A stretch of 64,000 nt of DNA, taken from Rhynchopus euleeides (lineage: Eukaryota > Euglenozoa > Diplonemea > Diplonemida > Diplonemidae). The stretch is from NCBI GenBank assembly GCA_963210315.1, contig OY723257.1, positions 620,001-684,000 on the forward strand. The letters run 5' to 3'. This document shows, piece by piece, positions 1 through 10,819 of the stretch. Position 1 is the first letter of the stretch; each line of letters begins with the position of its first letter. Made by a program: the position numbers and the translations under genes. Below the pieces are notes generated by a model. That model was not told where the DNA came from and ran no database searches. It was given only the letters and a program-made list of their open reading frames with translations.

Positions 1-206
1 AACGCAGTTCACCATAAAAAGAAATTCTGATTTTGGTGGAGTGGAAAAATCCTTACTGGGGAAGGTGGCCAAAATCCCGGATTTTGGTGAATTAAGTCGC
101 CCCCCCACCGGGCTGTAAGGGTTAAGTGTGAATACCCCCGGAACGAAGATATAATCTCTCCCTATCTTTTGTCAAATCACACCGCACCACCTTAACATAA
201 GGGTCC

Positions 207-1859
207 TCAACGCGCCCCATTAGAACGCCTCCTTGCCGAAGGCGACGGCACAGGCAGATCCCTCTGCACCGGCGTGATGTTCGTCAGCAGCGGGGTCAGC
301 TCCCCCTGCGTGCCCGACACGCGCGTGAGATCCGACCCCTGCATGGACACCAGCACGAAGTCATCATCCTTCTCCTCCTCCTCATCTCCGGAGCTTTCCC
401 CACTCTCGCTCGCCTCCTGCGCCTGCTCCTGCGCCTCCCGGCCGCCGCAGCTGCAGCAGGGCACCACACAGCACCACCCCTGCCAGAACACCCCCACCGA
501 CACCGCCACCGCCAACACGACCGCACTCCCCCCTATCACGAGGTACCGCCACATCCTCTCCAGAAACCCTGGTTTCGATGTGCACTGCGTGCCCCCGAGA
601 GTGGTGGTGATGTGCATCTCCTTAGGAGCCCCCTCGGGGACCCCTTCCCACCATCTCCCGAGGGAGGAGCGCATGTCGATGTCTCCGAAGCTGAGGTATT
701 CCCAGTAGGGCAGGATCGCGCCGCAGTGAAGCATGCAGGTGTGGATGAACCCGCCGCTCTCTGCCTCCCACACCTTCGTTGTGTTCAGGAGCGCATCGCG
801 GAAGTAGACAGCGTAGGCCGCGAGGATTGGGTCTGCATCATCCGAGCAACCCCCCCCGTATTCGCACCTGCCTATCTCGTCTGCCAGAGCTGATGTCCCG
901 GAGAGAGCACCGCTTTCCGCTTCGTAGTAGCACGTCAGGCTCAAGGGGTAGTCTGCTTCCGGAGATTCATCAGGAAACCCCTGCGGGAGGCTGGGAAGCA
1001 TGAGGCAGGTCGATGCGTAGTAGTCTATCGCGGAGTTCATCACATACACAGGGGCTGTGATGTGCTGGTAGGATGCGAGGGGGAAGGTGCACTCCCACCC
1101 ATATCGGTCGACACACTCCGGGTCGAGCGAGCCTGTCATGTTGGACATCCCCACCATGTGCTGCAGCTCCTCGCCCCAGATCCGGACCCCCTTCGTGTTG
1201 GGGTAGTCGAGAAACATCCCTGAGATAGGCGCTGTTTTAAACACCAGGGGCCCGGAGGTTGCATTGCGAACCCAGGCCTCGATGGAGTTGGAGTGCAAGT
1301 AGGCAGCCATGCCCCCTGCGCTGCAGCCTGTGAGGAGAACGCGGGAGGCATTCGAGAGGCCAAAGCTTTCGGAGAGCGCCTCCAAGGCAGCGTCGAGGTT
1401 GCGCCTGCCTCTGAAGTGGAGCTTCGTGCCGTTGTGCTCGAGGGGTTCGTCCCGGTTTCCGGAAAACGATGTCCCGTCGCAGTAGCCTATCGTCACCTTG
1501 TTGAAGTTGCAGAAGGTGGGGTTGACACCGCAGTCGTTGCTGAGAACACCCGTCCCCTGTTGATACCCCGCCCACTGCGAGGAGCTGCCTAAGGGCGAGG
1601 CAGACCTCACGAGGCAGTCCTCTGCTGTGTAGCACCACGCCCCGCCTGAGAGGAAGATGATCCAGTCGTTCGCAGCGGCAGGTGTTGCGCTCTGCTCGAC
1701 GTACATCCCTGCGGGTGTCCCGTCGAGGCACATCGCGCCCAGCTCGGCCACCTTGGTCTCGAGGAGATGGAGCTGGAGGACAGCTTCGCAGAGTGCGGCA
1801 CAGCACAGCAGGCAGACACCCCGGACTGCCAGCCCCCTCTTAGGGCAGCGGAGGGGCAT
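207..1859 (-). CDS. Membrane-anchored Notum/pectin acetylesterase-family carboxylesterase
   Basis: A 550-residue single-exon protein. Residues 1-26 look like a signal peptide. The alpha/beta-hydrolase core shows the family marks: GGAWC at 72-76 (oxyanion region), the nucleophile elbow GCSAGG with Ser180, an Asp in NSAIDYY (Asp279) and a His in the HTCMLHC block (His379). These match the Ser-Asp-His triad of plant pectin acetylesterases and animal Notum. Many Cys and several N-x-S/T sites fit a secreted domain. Unlike secreted Notum and PAE, it continues into a transmembrane segment (about 438-459), a Cys-rich juxtamembrane stretch and an acidic/Ser cytoplasmic tail, so it should be a type I ectoenzyme. 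The substrate cannot be told: O-acetyl polysaccharide or protein O-acyl groups are both possible. The nearest upstream AG able to accept a leader is in GTGCAG near 1921-1926. Family call is firm; substrate is unknown. Confidence 0.9.
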   Translation of the reverse strand: MPLRCPKRGLAVRGVCLLCCAALCEAVLQLHLLETKVAELGAMCLDGTPAGMYVEQSATPAAANDWIIFLSGGAWCYTAEDCLVRSASPLGSSSQWAGYQQGTGVLSNDCGVNPTFCNFNKVTIGYCDGTSFSGNRDEPLEHNGTKLHFRGRRNLDAALEALSESFGLSNASRVLLTGCSAGGMAAYLHSNSIEAWVRNATSGPLVFKTAPISGMFLDYPNTKGVRIWGEELQHMVGMSNMTGSLDPECVDRYGWECTFPLASYQHITAPVYVMNSAIDYYASTCLMLPSLPQGFPDESPEADYPLSLTCYYEAESGALSGTSALADEIGRCEYGGGCSDDADPILAAYAVYFRDALLNTTKVWEAESGGFIHTCMLHCGAILPYWEYLSFGDIDMRSSLGRWWEGVPEGAPKEMHITTTLGGTQCTSKPGFLERMWRYLVIGGSAVVLAVAVSVGVFWQGWCCVVPCCSCGGREAQEQAQEASESGESSGDEEEEKDDDFVLVSMQGSDLTRVSGTQGELTPLLTNITPVQRDLPVPSPSARRRSNGAR

Positions 1860-2629
1860 TTGGATGAAGGGGGCGAGGGGTGTGTGTGTGTGTGGTTATC
1901 AAGTTTTTAGGCGGTGTCGCCCTGCACGGGCAGTAGCACCTCCCCTTCAGTATCGCACTCCCGAAGGATTCCCCAACACGACGTGGGGTGTGTTTGTGTG
2001 TGCGCGCTACAGGGAGTTCAGGGTGGAATGGAAGACCTAGGAGAAGGTACGGATGGGTGTAATAATGTGGGTCACGCACCTGCAGGTGAATGGTCGAGCC
2101 ACAACATCGGCCCTCCAGTACCTCGTGAACGTGACGCTAGCCAAAAGGCAAAATCCGGGGGGGAGGCGAGGGAAATGATGCGCAAAAAATGACTGGGTGT
2201 CAGCATCCCTCAACAGGCAATAGCCGACAACCTCATTTGGAGTGGCTCATTTCAGTTGCCTTTTGGGACTGTCGCAATCGCATGCAGCGCAGCCTGCGCA
2301 GCACCACTGGAAAGTGTGCTGAGGTCAGGGGATATGTGGACGGACGGTCCGCGGCGACCACCATCCCCTCCATCAGGCGGGGATGCTTCCGGCTGAAGGG
2401 CGGGGGGAGTGGGCAGTGGCTGCTTGCAGCAGGCAGCTGCAGGCAGGGGGTGCCCGTGGCAGGGCAGCATTCAGACTGTGCCGTGCATCAGTAAGGAGGC
2501 AGTGGGCCAGGACGGGCGGCATGTTGCTGCCCAGAACCGCGCCCAGGACCTCACTGACGTCCTCGTGCCGTGAGGTGCGGGAGAGTTGCGGTGAGGGTGG
2601 CATGCAAGCTTCGCTAGCGCACAGCATGC
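1860..2629. other. Intergenic spacer between esterase and cyclase genes
   Basis: No convincing coding signal. It holds a short GT dinucleotide run near 1881-1895 and a candidate 3' splice/trans-splice acceptor (GTGCAG on the minus strand near 1921-1926) ahead of the esterase start. Open frames here overlap each other on both strands and have no recognisable motif. Confidence 0.5.
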
Positions 2630-4830
2630 CTACAGTGCCTGGTGTGCCTGGAAATGGGCTTCCGGTGCGTCCGGGTGATGCAGTGCTGCTAGGTCGGTGG
2701 AGGAGAAGACAGCGTCTTTGGCATTTGGGGATATTACTTCCATCTCGTAGACAACGCCGCCAGGGCCGTCGTGTTGTGGCACCCTCTCTGTGGTGGGACG
2801 CAGCATCTCGCGCACAGCACCTAGCGGTGCCTCCGCCGTGTACAGGCACTGCACGTGCCTCAACAGCGCCAGACGGCGCAGCGCAAGGGTCGCCTCCACA
2901 GCACCGCCTGACGCAGTCACGAAGCGCTGCCGCGCCGTCCCCACGCCACCGTGCTCGACAGGTCCGGTCGCAACCCCAAGCGTTGCTAGCGTCTGCTCGC
3001 CGCCGTGCTGCAGCACGCGCTTTGCAAACAGCAGTGCGCTCTCCGCATGTGCCGGGACCATCTCCCGACGTTCCACCCAATGAAGAAGGTGTTGCCGATC
3101 AGCGATAGGAGCACACCGTCGCTCTGTTCCAGCAGTGGCACCATCCACGTGAGCGCGTTGTCGATCACGCTCATGGACATGCTGCTGAGTGTCGCCGCAG
3201 CGACAGTTGCGTCGTGCTGTATTCCGTTGTAGAGCATAGCCCTCTGAGGCAGCACCGACAGGGCTTGAGACCCGTACGATCCGATGGATTTGGGGGTGCC
3301 GGATGCAGAGCAGGGCAGTGCAGGTTCATGCAGAGGACGGCCCTCACGCCCCTGCAGGTGGCCAGGCCACACGTTGCACACAGTCACAGGGTCGCTCACA
3401 CCCTTCAGGTCGGTGGACACCGCGTTGCCTGCATATGCACCGACACACCCGGACACGCCACACACACTCGCCCACAGCTCGGCAGGCACTGCAACTGCAC
3501 CAGGCACACACGCAGCCTCGAGGCGTGCAGCCACGTTCACCGTGTGTCCAAAGTAGTCCACACGCCCAGTCAGCGTGTTCGTCTCCAGCGTCACAGGACC
3601 CTCATTCACACCGACACGCACTGTCAGCCCGCCCCACAGCTTTGTCGGGCTGCAGATCCCAACCTGCAGCAGCGCAGCGGGCCACTCCGCCGCAAGCAGC
3701 TTCTCCTGCACCTCAAGCCCGAAGCACACAGCCGCATGTGCATCCTCAAACGCAACCATGAAGGCGTCCCCGATTGTCTTCACCTCGTACCCGCCCCACA
3801 CAGACAGTACAGATCGCATCACCGTGTTGTGAACCACCATCGCCTTCTTCATCGCCTCGGGCGCCGCCTCCCAGATAGATGTAGACGCACGGATGTCGGT
3901 GAACACGAGTGCCGCACGCTCGCTCTTCGCACCGGGTGCGGCAGCAGGTGGCACGCAGGGCTGCCCAGCACCGTCAGACGTTTGCTGCTCCTCCAGCAGC
4001 ACAGCAGGGAGGTACGGCCGGTACGCACGCAGGTTCTGCTCCAGCCTCTGAAGCGCTTCATGCATCGCTGCAGGCAGCCGCCCCTCCGCCTCCGCCTCCT
4101 GCAGCATCTCTGCCACGGTGTCGACGTCGTATCCCGCCAGAAGTTGTGCAATCGCCCCCACAGTGTCGATGGTGCATGCCATGGCCTCCTTCTCCCTCTC
4201 GGCAGACTCTGCAAACCCGCGTGTGGCGGCGAAGTCGACAAGCAGCACGATGAGCGAGACCTGCATCTCATATATCCCCTTCACCGTCCCGATCGGACAG
4301 GGCGGGTCTGTGCAGTCAACAGCAGGCCGAATGCGTTCCCATCTGATCGAATCGGGTGCTGAGCCAGGCAGGTCCAACAGCCCGAAGCGCAGGACGCTCT
4401 CCGACACGCTGATGATGACCCACAGGGCAGTGGCCCCTGTCACCCACGTGGCGAAGCGACTGCCGAGACCGACCACCAGCGACAGGTCTGCGAGAAGCAC
4501 AAAGGCTGGCCAAAGGGGCTGTGAACCGACACTGCGAAAGATCGTGTCGGAGGAGATGATGATGATGCCAAGCACCACGACGTAGGCACGCACGATGTTG
4601 TGTGTCAGGTGTACGCCGCACACACACAGGGTGATCATCACGAATTGGCAGCCCAGCTGCAGGCTGTAGATGATGATGGAATGCAGCCACAATTCTGCCA
4701 GACACATCATTGCACTCTGCGTCACAGCGAGCGCACAGCTCATGAGGAACAGCAGCCGTCTGTCCCTGCGTGCCTTGCCCTGCAGCCTCCCGTCCATCGA
4801 GATGACCCGTTCATACCAACCCATCGCCAT
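2630..4830 (-). CDS. Multi-pass membrane class III adenylate/guanylate cyclase with degenerate second cyclase domain
   Basis: The chosen start is the Met of MAMGW at 4830, just after a candidate acceptor (CCAGGTCAG). About six hydrophobic helices fill residues 20-210. A linker is followed by a class III catalytic domain from about residue 300: FTDIRAST supplies the first metal Asp, KTIGDAFM (about 353) the second, and later come LTVRVGVNEG, DYFGHTVNVAARLE and LKGVSDPV. The wording is close to trypanosomatid receptor cyclases, but those have a single membrane pass. After it a second cyclase-like unit begins (LIGNTFFIGWNV) in which the second metal Asp is Asn, so it probably does not catalyse. 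The reading frame changes near 3070-3085; the following frame, down to 2630, continues the same domain (VPAHAESALLFAK, LATLGVATG, FVTASGGAV). Either the sequence has an indel there or the gene is damaged. Product cAMP versus cGMP cannot be decided. Confidence 0.85.
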
Positions 4831-5625
4831 TATGCCCCAGAGTGGCACCTGACCTGGAGCAGTCTTTTCGCAGATGATTCTATATCTCCCAACAACACTA
4901 TGGAGGAGCCATGAATCCTTCTTCCGAGATTTGACGCGTTGACGCTCCCACCCTCCCCCATCCTCAATAGACACACTGACACAGGCACAGGCGGAGTAAT
5001 ACAGAACCAGCTGCTCAAACAAAGACGGGAAGAACGGGGTGCGAGGGAGACGGGCGACATCAGGTCCATGCGGGGGGTGCGGGGGGGGTGGGGGGCTACC
5101 GTTCGACCGTCGTCGCATCGTTCGCCTCTTCCCCGTCTGTATCGTTGTATGTGTTTCGAACGCACTCCCACATCCCTCCCCTCCTGGGTAAACCCGCAGG
5201 GCTGCACCGTAACACGCATGCCCTCTGCCATACACATGTGTGGGTTATGGCTCAAAATTGCCACACCTCTGTTGCCCTTGCTTGAAACTCATCAATCAGG
5301 AGCTTCGCATACAGGAGAATATCCAGAGAACAACACACAAGACAGACAGACACAAAAACAAAACCACGTCCTTTATCGAGGCTAGGAGTAGAGGATGTGA
5401 TTTTATGTGCCGCAGAACAGGTGACCCTTTGGGTCACCTTTTGCCCCACCCCCCACACCCCCCACCAGCCGGCACCGCCCCACCCTATGAAGTTAGGAGG
5501 GGAAACAGGTCAAAAATCCGGCTCCATGCCCCCCCCCCCCTCTTCCTGTCTCCCCTCCGGGAAATTTCTGCTCAGTGCTTGCGACAGTGTCCAGGATCCC
5601 GCTCGCCTTCTCCATTCCGGGAGCC
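4831..5625. other. Intergenic spacer between cyclase and ASCC2
   Basis: Upstream of the cyclase start is a candidate acceptor AG at about 4849-4850 (minus strand). The recurring GCGTTGACGCTTCCACC-type motif occurs at 4936-4952 (GCGTTGACGCTCCCACC). G/C-runs are at 5081-5092 and 5527-5540. No gene recognised. Confidence 0.5.
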
Positions 5626-8600
5626 TTAGATCATTGCCTTGCGAGCCTTCCTTGCGGCGCCGTCTTTGCGGTCGTGGTTGCCGTATCTGTTGGGGTGGCG
5701 TGGGGGTGGGGTGTCTTGGAAAACGGGGACACGTAAAATGACCTTCCCCCTGCACCTCACAAGCCTTGTGACTTCTTGAAGCGCAAGACACAGGTAAGAA
5801 TGGTAGGAAAAAGGGAGGGGAACGCGTGGGGCCACCATACCTTCCCTTGTTTTTGTCAAGGGCAGACCGCCTTTTCTTGTCATCATCTGTCGAGGCGCGG
5901 ATTTTGCTCTTCCCCTTGAACGCGCCAGTCGACTCACCAGAAAGGGCACGCGGGAAGCCGCCACCACCGCCGCCGCCTCCGCCACGCCGCTTGCCGCCCC
6001 CGCCACGCCCGCGGCCCCCAGGCGCCGCATCGGGGCCCCAGCGCTTCTGCGGCTCCTCCTCGTCCTCCTCGTCATCCTCGTCACCGCTGCCGCCGTACCC
6101 ACCCCACTCCTCGTCGCTGGGGCAGTCGCCTGCAGTGTTCTCCGTCGGCAGCTCTGCAGGGGAGAGGGAACGGTTTCGGGGTGCAGCAATGCAGAGACCC
6201 ATGCAGGTGTGGGGGTGGGGGTGAATCATATATTTCCACAACATTGGGACCCACCCACCCCCAACGCTTGCTTTGCTGTGTGTGTCGCTCAACAGTGCGA
6301 GGGGAGGGGTGCGTGTGGGGGTGGGGTGGGGTAGGTGGGTTGGGTAATGAGAACTGGGGGGGGGGTGGGGCATGTAATGTGTGACGCGGCATCCGCCATA
6401 CCGTCCTGCACCGGGATCTCCGCCTCCCGCACTGTGATCTTCTGGGTGGCTGCCCGCTGCACGGTGTGGTTCTGCATCGTGCGGCGCTTCTTCTCCTCCT
6501 CCAACGCACCCCCCGGGATGTAGTCACAGGTGTCGTCAGCCTCATCGTCGTACTCACGCAGCTGCCGCTGCTGTGCCCTGTGTGGTGTAGTGTAGTGTAG
6601 TGTAGTGTAGTGTGGTGTGGTGTGGTGTGGTGTGGCAAACAAGCCCATAGCCTATCATCGGATCGAGATTTCCCTCACGTTGGTGCAAAACACATCCTAC
6701 ACATCCCACACACACCCCTAAAACCCCCCTCCTCACCCCACCATACTGTACGATGCGCTGCCGCATCATGTCGTCGAACTCCTCCTCCTTCGACAGCTTC
6801 GGCTTGCGCTGCATCTGCGTGAAGTCCGCAAACCTCTCCGGGTTTGTCACAGGGTTGACCGGAGGGGCACGCACCTTCTTCACAGGTGCCGGCTCCTCCG
6901 CAGCTGACGAGCTGGACGAAGCCTGCGCCGCTGCACCGCCTCCGCCCTGCGGGGCTGTGTCCTCCACCAGGTGGGGCGGCAGGTTGCTGTCGAACACCGC
7001 GGCAATTGCCTTCTCGAGGTCCATCTCGAAATACTTCAGCACGCTGTAGGCATGGTGCTGCGACTTGACAAGCCCGCCCTCCCCCACGATCTGCAGCAGC
7101 GTGTCGCACTCCTCAGGAAACACCGCGGGGAAGTCACCGCCTGCAGCAGGCGCGGGGGACCCGCCACCACCCCCGACGCCACCACCACCACCACCTCCGC
7201 CACCACCACCCCGCTTCCTCTCCGGCTCCTGCAGCAGGCCTGCCACAATGCTGCAGAGGGTGTCCATCTCCTCGTGTGTGATTCTCCCGAGGGAGGCGGC
7301 CTCCCTGAAGAGCGTCGTGTCCATCTTGTAGACCGTCACCAGGTCGACGACAAATTTGCCGGGGACGGACACGTCGATGTACACCGGGGGGGTCGGTGCG
7401 CCGGGGCCCTGCTGCTGCTGCTGCTGCTTCGGCTTTCCCTTGCCGCCGCCGCCGCCGCCGCCCCGACCCCCTGAGGGCACCGGGGCAGCCTCTGCAAGGA
7501 GATCGGAGGTGTGCTGGTGGAGCTTGGAGAGCACCTCGAACATCAGGAAGCTCTCCGACCCCTCGTTGCCGTATGTCCTGGAGAGGAGCGTCGCGAAGTT
7601 CGGCGGGATGCGGTCCAGCTTGATGGGGCTGACGAGAGAGAACGACCGCATCGACTGGTGGAGGGCCGCCTCGATGCGGGAGTAAGGGCTTCCGAAGTCC
7701 CCCTCGCTTTCGTCCACCTCCGGGAATGGGTAGTACTGCAGGACGATCCGGACGATGTCAACACATGCTGCGCAGAGGTCGTGCCCGACCTTTCCGTCTG
7801 TCCTCTGCAGAAGCGCCGCAACAGGCACCTCGTGGAACACCGTCAGAAGCGCTGTCCAGTCGCAGATCGGCGACATACACCTCACGAGAAACGGCGCAAC
7901 CTTCAACAGACTCCACAGCCCCTCCACGAGGTAGCGCCTCGCCGTGGAGATCTCCTTCGCAACCGCGGGCCAACGCTCGCTGTGGATGATGCGCTTCAGC
8001 TCCCTCTCCACCTCCTTGAGGTATATCGTCAGGGCACCGCGGTCGCTCCGGATCCCCCCGAAGTAGTGGTGGTGGCAGGCAACCAGGACTGCGCAGAGTG
8101 TCTCCTTGAGCAGAGTGATCTTCGCGGCGTGCTTTGCAAGCGCGATGATGTTGTCCATGGTGAACACCGTGGTGCAGAGGAGTGACGCGTATGACCCGAT
8201 GGAGAACTTCGTGTCGACAGGGTCTGTGTAGAACGCGAGGCGCGAGAGGAGGCGCACCGCGGCGTCGGCAGCTGCGCCCCTCCCGTCGTGCGACGACACC
8301 ACGGGGGTGATGTTGGCGCCAATCCAACGCCGCGCGGTGTCGGAGGTGGCTATCCACCCCCAGAAGACCTCCAGGGGGAGGGCGAGGAGGATCTGCATCT
8401 TGTCGCCGGGCTGCATGCCGAGGCTGTCGTCCTGCAGGAAGGCGTCAAGCTTGGCGGCGTTCTGCGGCGGGGGGTAGGTTTCGACCAGGGCGGAGCCGTC
8501 GGAGGCGCCCCAGCTGGCGTCGTCATGCTTCGAGGTGGCGCGCTTCGCATCCTGCAGGCCGGCTGTCCAGGCGGAGGTCTGGGGGGCCCGGCCCCCGCCC

Positions 8601-9619
8601 TTGCCGCCGCCGCCGCCGCGGCTGCCGCCGCCAGCGTTCCACTGCCCCGTGCGGCTGCCGGCTTTCCAGACGCGGTTGTCGTCGTCGACAGCGATGCCCA
8701 GCTTCCGGATTTTATCGCGGAGGGTGTCGGCGAGTTTGAAGTCGCGCGCCCTGCGCGCGTCCTGCCTCTGCTGGCACAGCGCGGTCACCTCCTCGTCGGT
8801 CATCGCGGCGAGAGCCGCGGCGGAGGCGGAGGCGCCGCCACCGCCCCTGCTCCCCTGCTGCTGCTGCTGCCCCGCGGCATCCCACTCCTTCGCCCCGCCG
8901 TAGCACTCCACAAACTCGTCGCGGGTGTACATCCGACCGTCGGAGGCGTCGCGCCGCTTCTCAGCCTGCTGCTGCTGCTGCCGCGGCTCCGCCACCTTCG
9001 CCTTCACCGCGACAGGGGCAGGCGTAGCGGGTGCCGCCGGCGCCGCCTTCGGCACGGAAGCCGGAGCAGGGGCAGGGGCAGCGGCGGCCTTCACAGGGGC
9101 CTTTGCAGTGCTGCCGCCGCCGCCGCCAGCACCGGTGGATGATGCGGCCGCAGCCTCCCACTCCTTCGTCCCCCCATAGCAGTCGAGGAAGTCCTGCTTG
9201 GTGTACATCCTGCCGTCCGACGGGTCGCGGCGGCGCTCCTTCAGCGCCTCCCCCTTGCAGACTGGAGCGGCATCCCACTCCTTCGTCCCCCCGTAGCAGT
9301 CGAGGAAGTCCTGCTTGGTGTAGGCCTTTCCATCCTCGGGGTCACGCCTGTACTCTGTCTCCTGAGGTGCTGCCTTCGGGGGCGGCGACTTGCGGCCTGC
9401 AGGCTGTGCCGCCGGGGTGCTCTGCTTTGCCGCGGCGGCCCTGCCGGCGGACGCCGATGGGGACGGGGTGGGTGAGGCGGTGTCGTTGGAGGCGCCCCCG
9501 ACCCGCTGCGCGGCGTCCCACTCTGCAGACCCGCCGTAGCACTCGACAAACTCGGCTCGGGTGTAGGCCTTTCCGTCCGTTGGGTCCACCCGGCGCTCTG
9601 CGGTGACCCGCCCAGGCAT
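5626..9619 (-). CDS. ASCC2: ASCC2 homologue (activating signal cointegrator 1 complex subunit 2), four exons
   Basis: Exons 9619-6737, 6570-6402, 6153-5841 and 5686-5626 join in frame into 1141 residues. ASCC2 binds K63-linked ubiquitin through a CUE domain and works with the ASCC3 helicase in alkylation repair and in splitting collided ribosomes. Seen here: a helical ASCC2 core at about 380-705, a CUE domain at about 833-876 (FPEECDTLLQIVGEGG, HLVED), the acidic EYDDEADDTCDY patch, and a C-terminus (NKGRYGNHDRKDGAARK) that matches the conserved ASCC2 tail rich in N-H-R/K. Odd: residues 1-260 hold four ~29-residue repeats (DPSDGRMYTKQDFLDCYGG then EWDAA), and residues 273-330 resemble the C-terminal helix pair of cysteinyl-tRNA synthetase (ADTLRDKIRKLGI). 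Introns are 166, 248 and 154 nt; donors GTGAGG, GTATGG, GTATGG; acceptors CACAG, TGCAG, AACAG. TTTCCAG sits directly before the ATG. Identity firm, exon 1/2 junction least certain. Confidence 0.9.
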
Positions 9620-10490
9620 GCTGGAAACGGGTGGGGGGGGTAGTGTGGTGGTTTGCCTGGGTGGGTGCGCGGGCTGTCCACGTCCCACCTACCACCAGCT
9701 GCACACCCTCCTGTGCACGCCCAGCTCCTGGACTGGGGGTGGGAGTGGGGTGCCGCCTGTTGTGTGGTGTGGTGGTGTGGGGGGAGGGGGTTGGGGGGTC
9801 GGAGAGTCTCAGAGAGAGAGAGAGAGAGATATTGGGTGCAGCATGTATGACCCTGGCTGGGCTGCTAAACTTGATCATTGGAAGGAGGAGGGGAGTGGGG
9901 GGTGGGGGCGGCGGCGGCCTTTGCGCGTAACTTTGGGACTCGGTTCGAAATTCTCCAGCTCCGGAGGGGGGGGCGGCTGTGATGGATTCTTTTTAAAAAT
10001 CTTGCAGTTTCGCCTGCCGTTACGACCCTCGTAGCGGAGGCACCGCACAGATCCTCAAATCTTGAACAAATTTGAAAGATTTTTTCTGCACATTCAAGCG
10101 AAATCACACACCGTCGCTTTCACCCCAGCCCCCCCTCCCCCCCCAGACAGAAGGAGAATTCCACCGCGTCTACTCTACGCAGTGAGGTCAATGGAATCTC
10201 CAGAAAAAAATAATCTGCCCAAACCAAGGTAGTGCCAGCCAAAAATTTTCGAAAAAAATGAAGAACTCCCCGAGTGCTGGAGGGGGCCGTTTGCGCCACC
10301 CATGGGGGTGGACCGTGAACTTGCCGACTAGTGTCCACAGCTACCGGTAGACCCGGAGCCCCCCAGCCGCCGGAGTTGTCCCTTGCGGTGTAACTGTTCT
10401 GTGTGAGCTGCCGTCTTGCTGAGCCTACGAGGGTGGTCTGAATTCCATTCGCTGTGCACCCAAAGGACTATCTACGAGGCAGGCATACGG

Positions 10491-10549
10491 CACAGGGGGG
10501 TCTGGGGGGCGGAGCCCCCCAGCCGCCGGAGGCCACGGTAGCGAACATC
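10491..10549 (+). repeat. Dispersed GC-rich hairpin repeat, copy 1
   Basis: One of five full copies of a ~60-bp unit. The core GGGGGGCGGAGCCCCCCAG is self-complementary and is followed by CCGCCGGAGGCCACGGTAG and then GCGAACATCTG. A partial copy (only GGAGCCCCCCAGCCGCCGG) lies at 10354-10377. Function unknown. Confidence 0.75.
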
Positions 10550-10788
10550 TGGCTCTGAGCGGGGACAATATCCGGGTTTTGGCTGGAAAACCCCAGGTTT
10601 GGGCTGCAAAAAGACTTGGAGTTGCGTTCTTTGTTTGTACGAACGGTGCCTGCTAGTGCATGTGTGCAGATACCGAACGCTGCCACGAGTCTTTTTAGTG
10701 CGAAAAGCTAGCTGTTCTTCCAAAAAAACAGGAAGAAGGGGGTGGTTCCAGAGGACCCATCCTCATCCCCCACTTGAAAAATAATCCA

Positions 10789-10819
10789 GGTAGTGCCGGC
10801 AGGTCGTGCCGGCACTACC
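10789..10819. repeat. Perfect 13-bp hairpin
   Basis: GGTAGTGCCGGCA, five bases, then its exact reverse complement TGCCGGCACTACC. It sits in an intergenic stretch with no nearby gene end, so it is more likely part of a small fold-back repeat than a terminator. Confidence 0.7.

Noticed and set aside
3214-4362. 382-residue plus-strand open frame
   Set aside because: Antisense shadow of the cyclase catalytic domain; His/Arg-rich without any domain.
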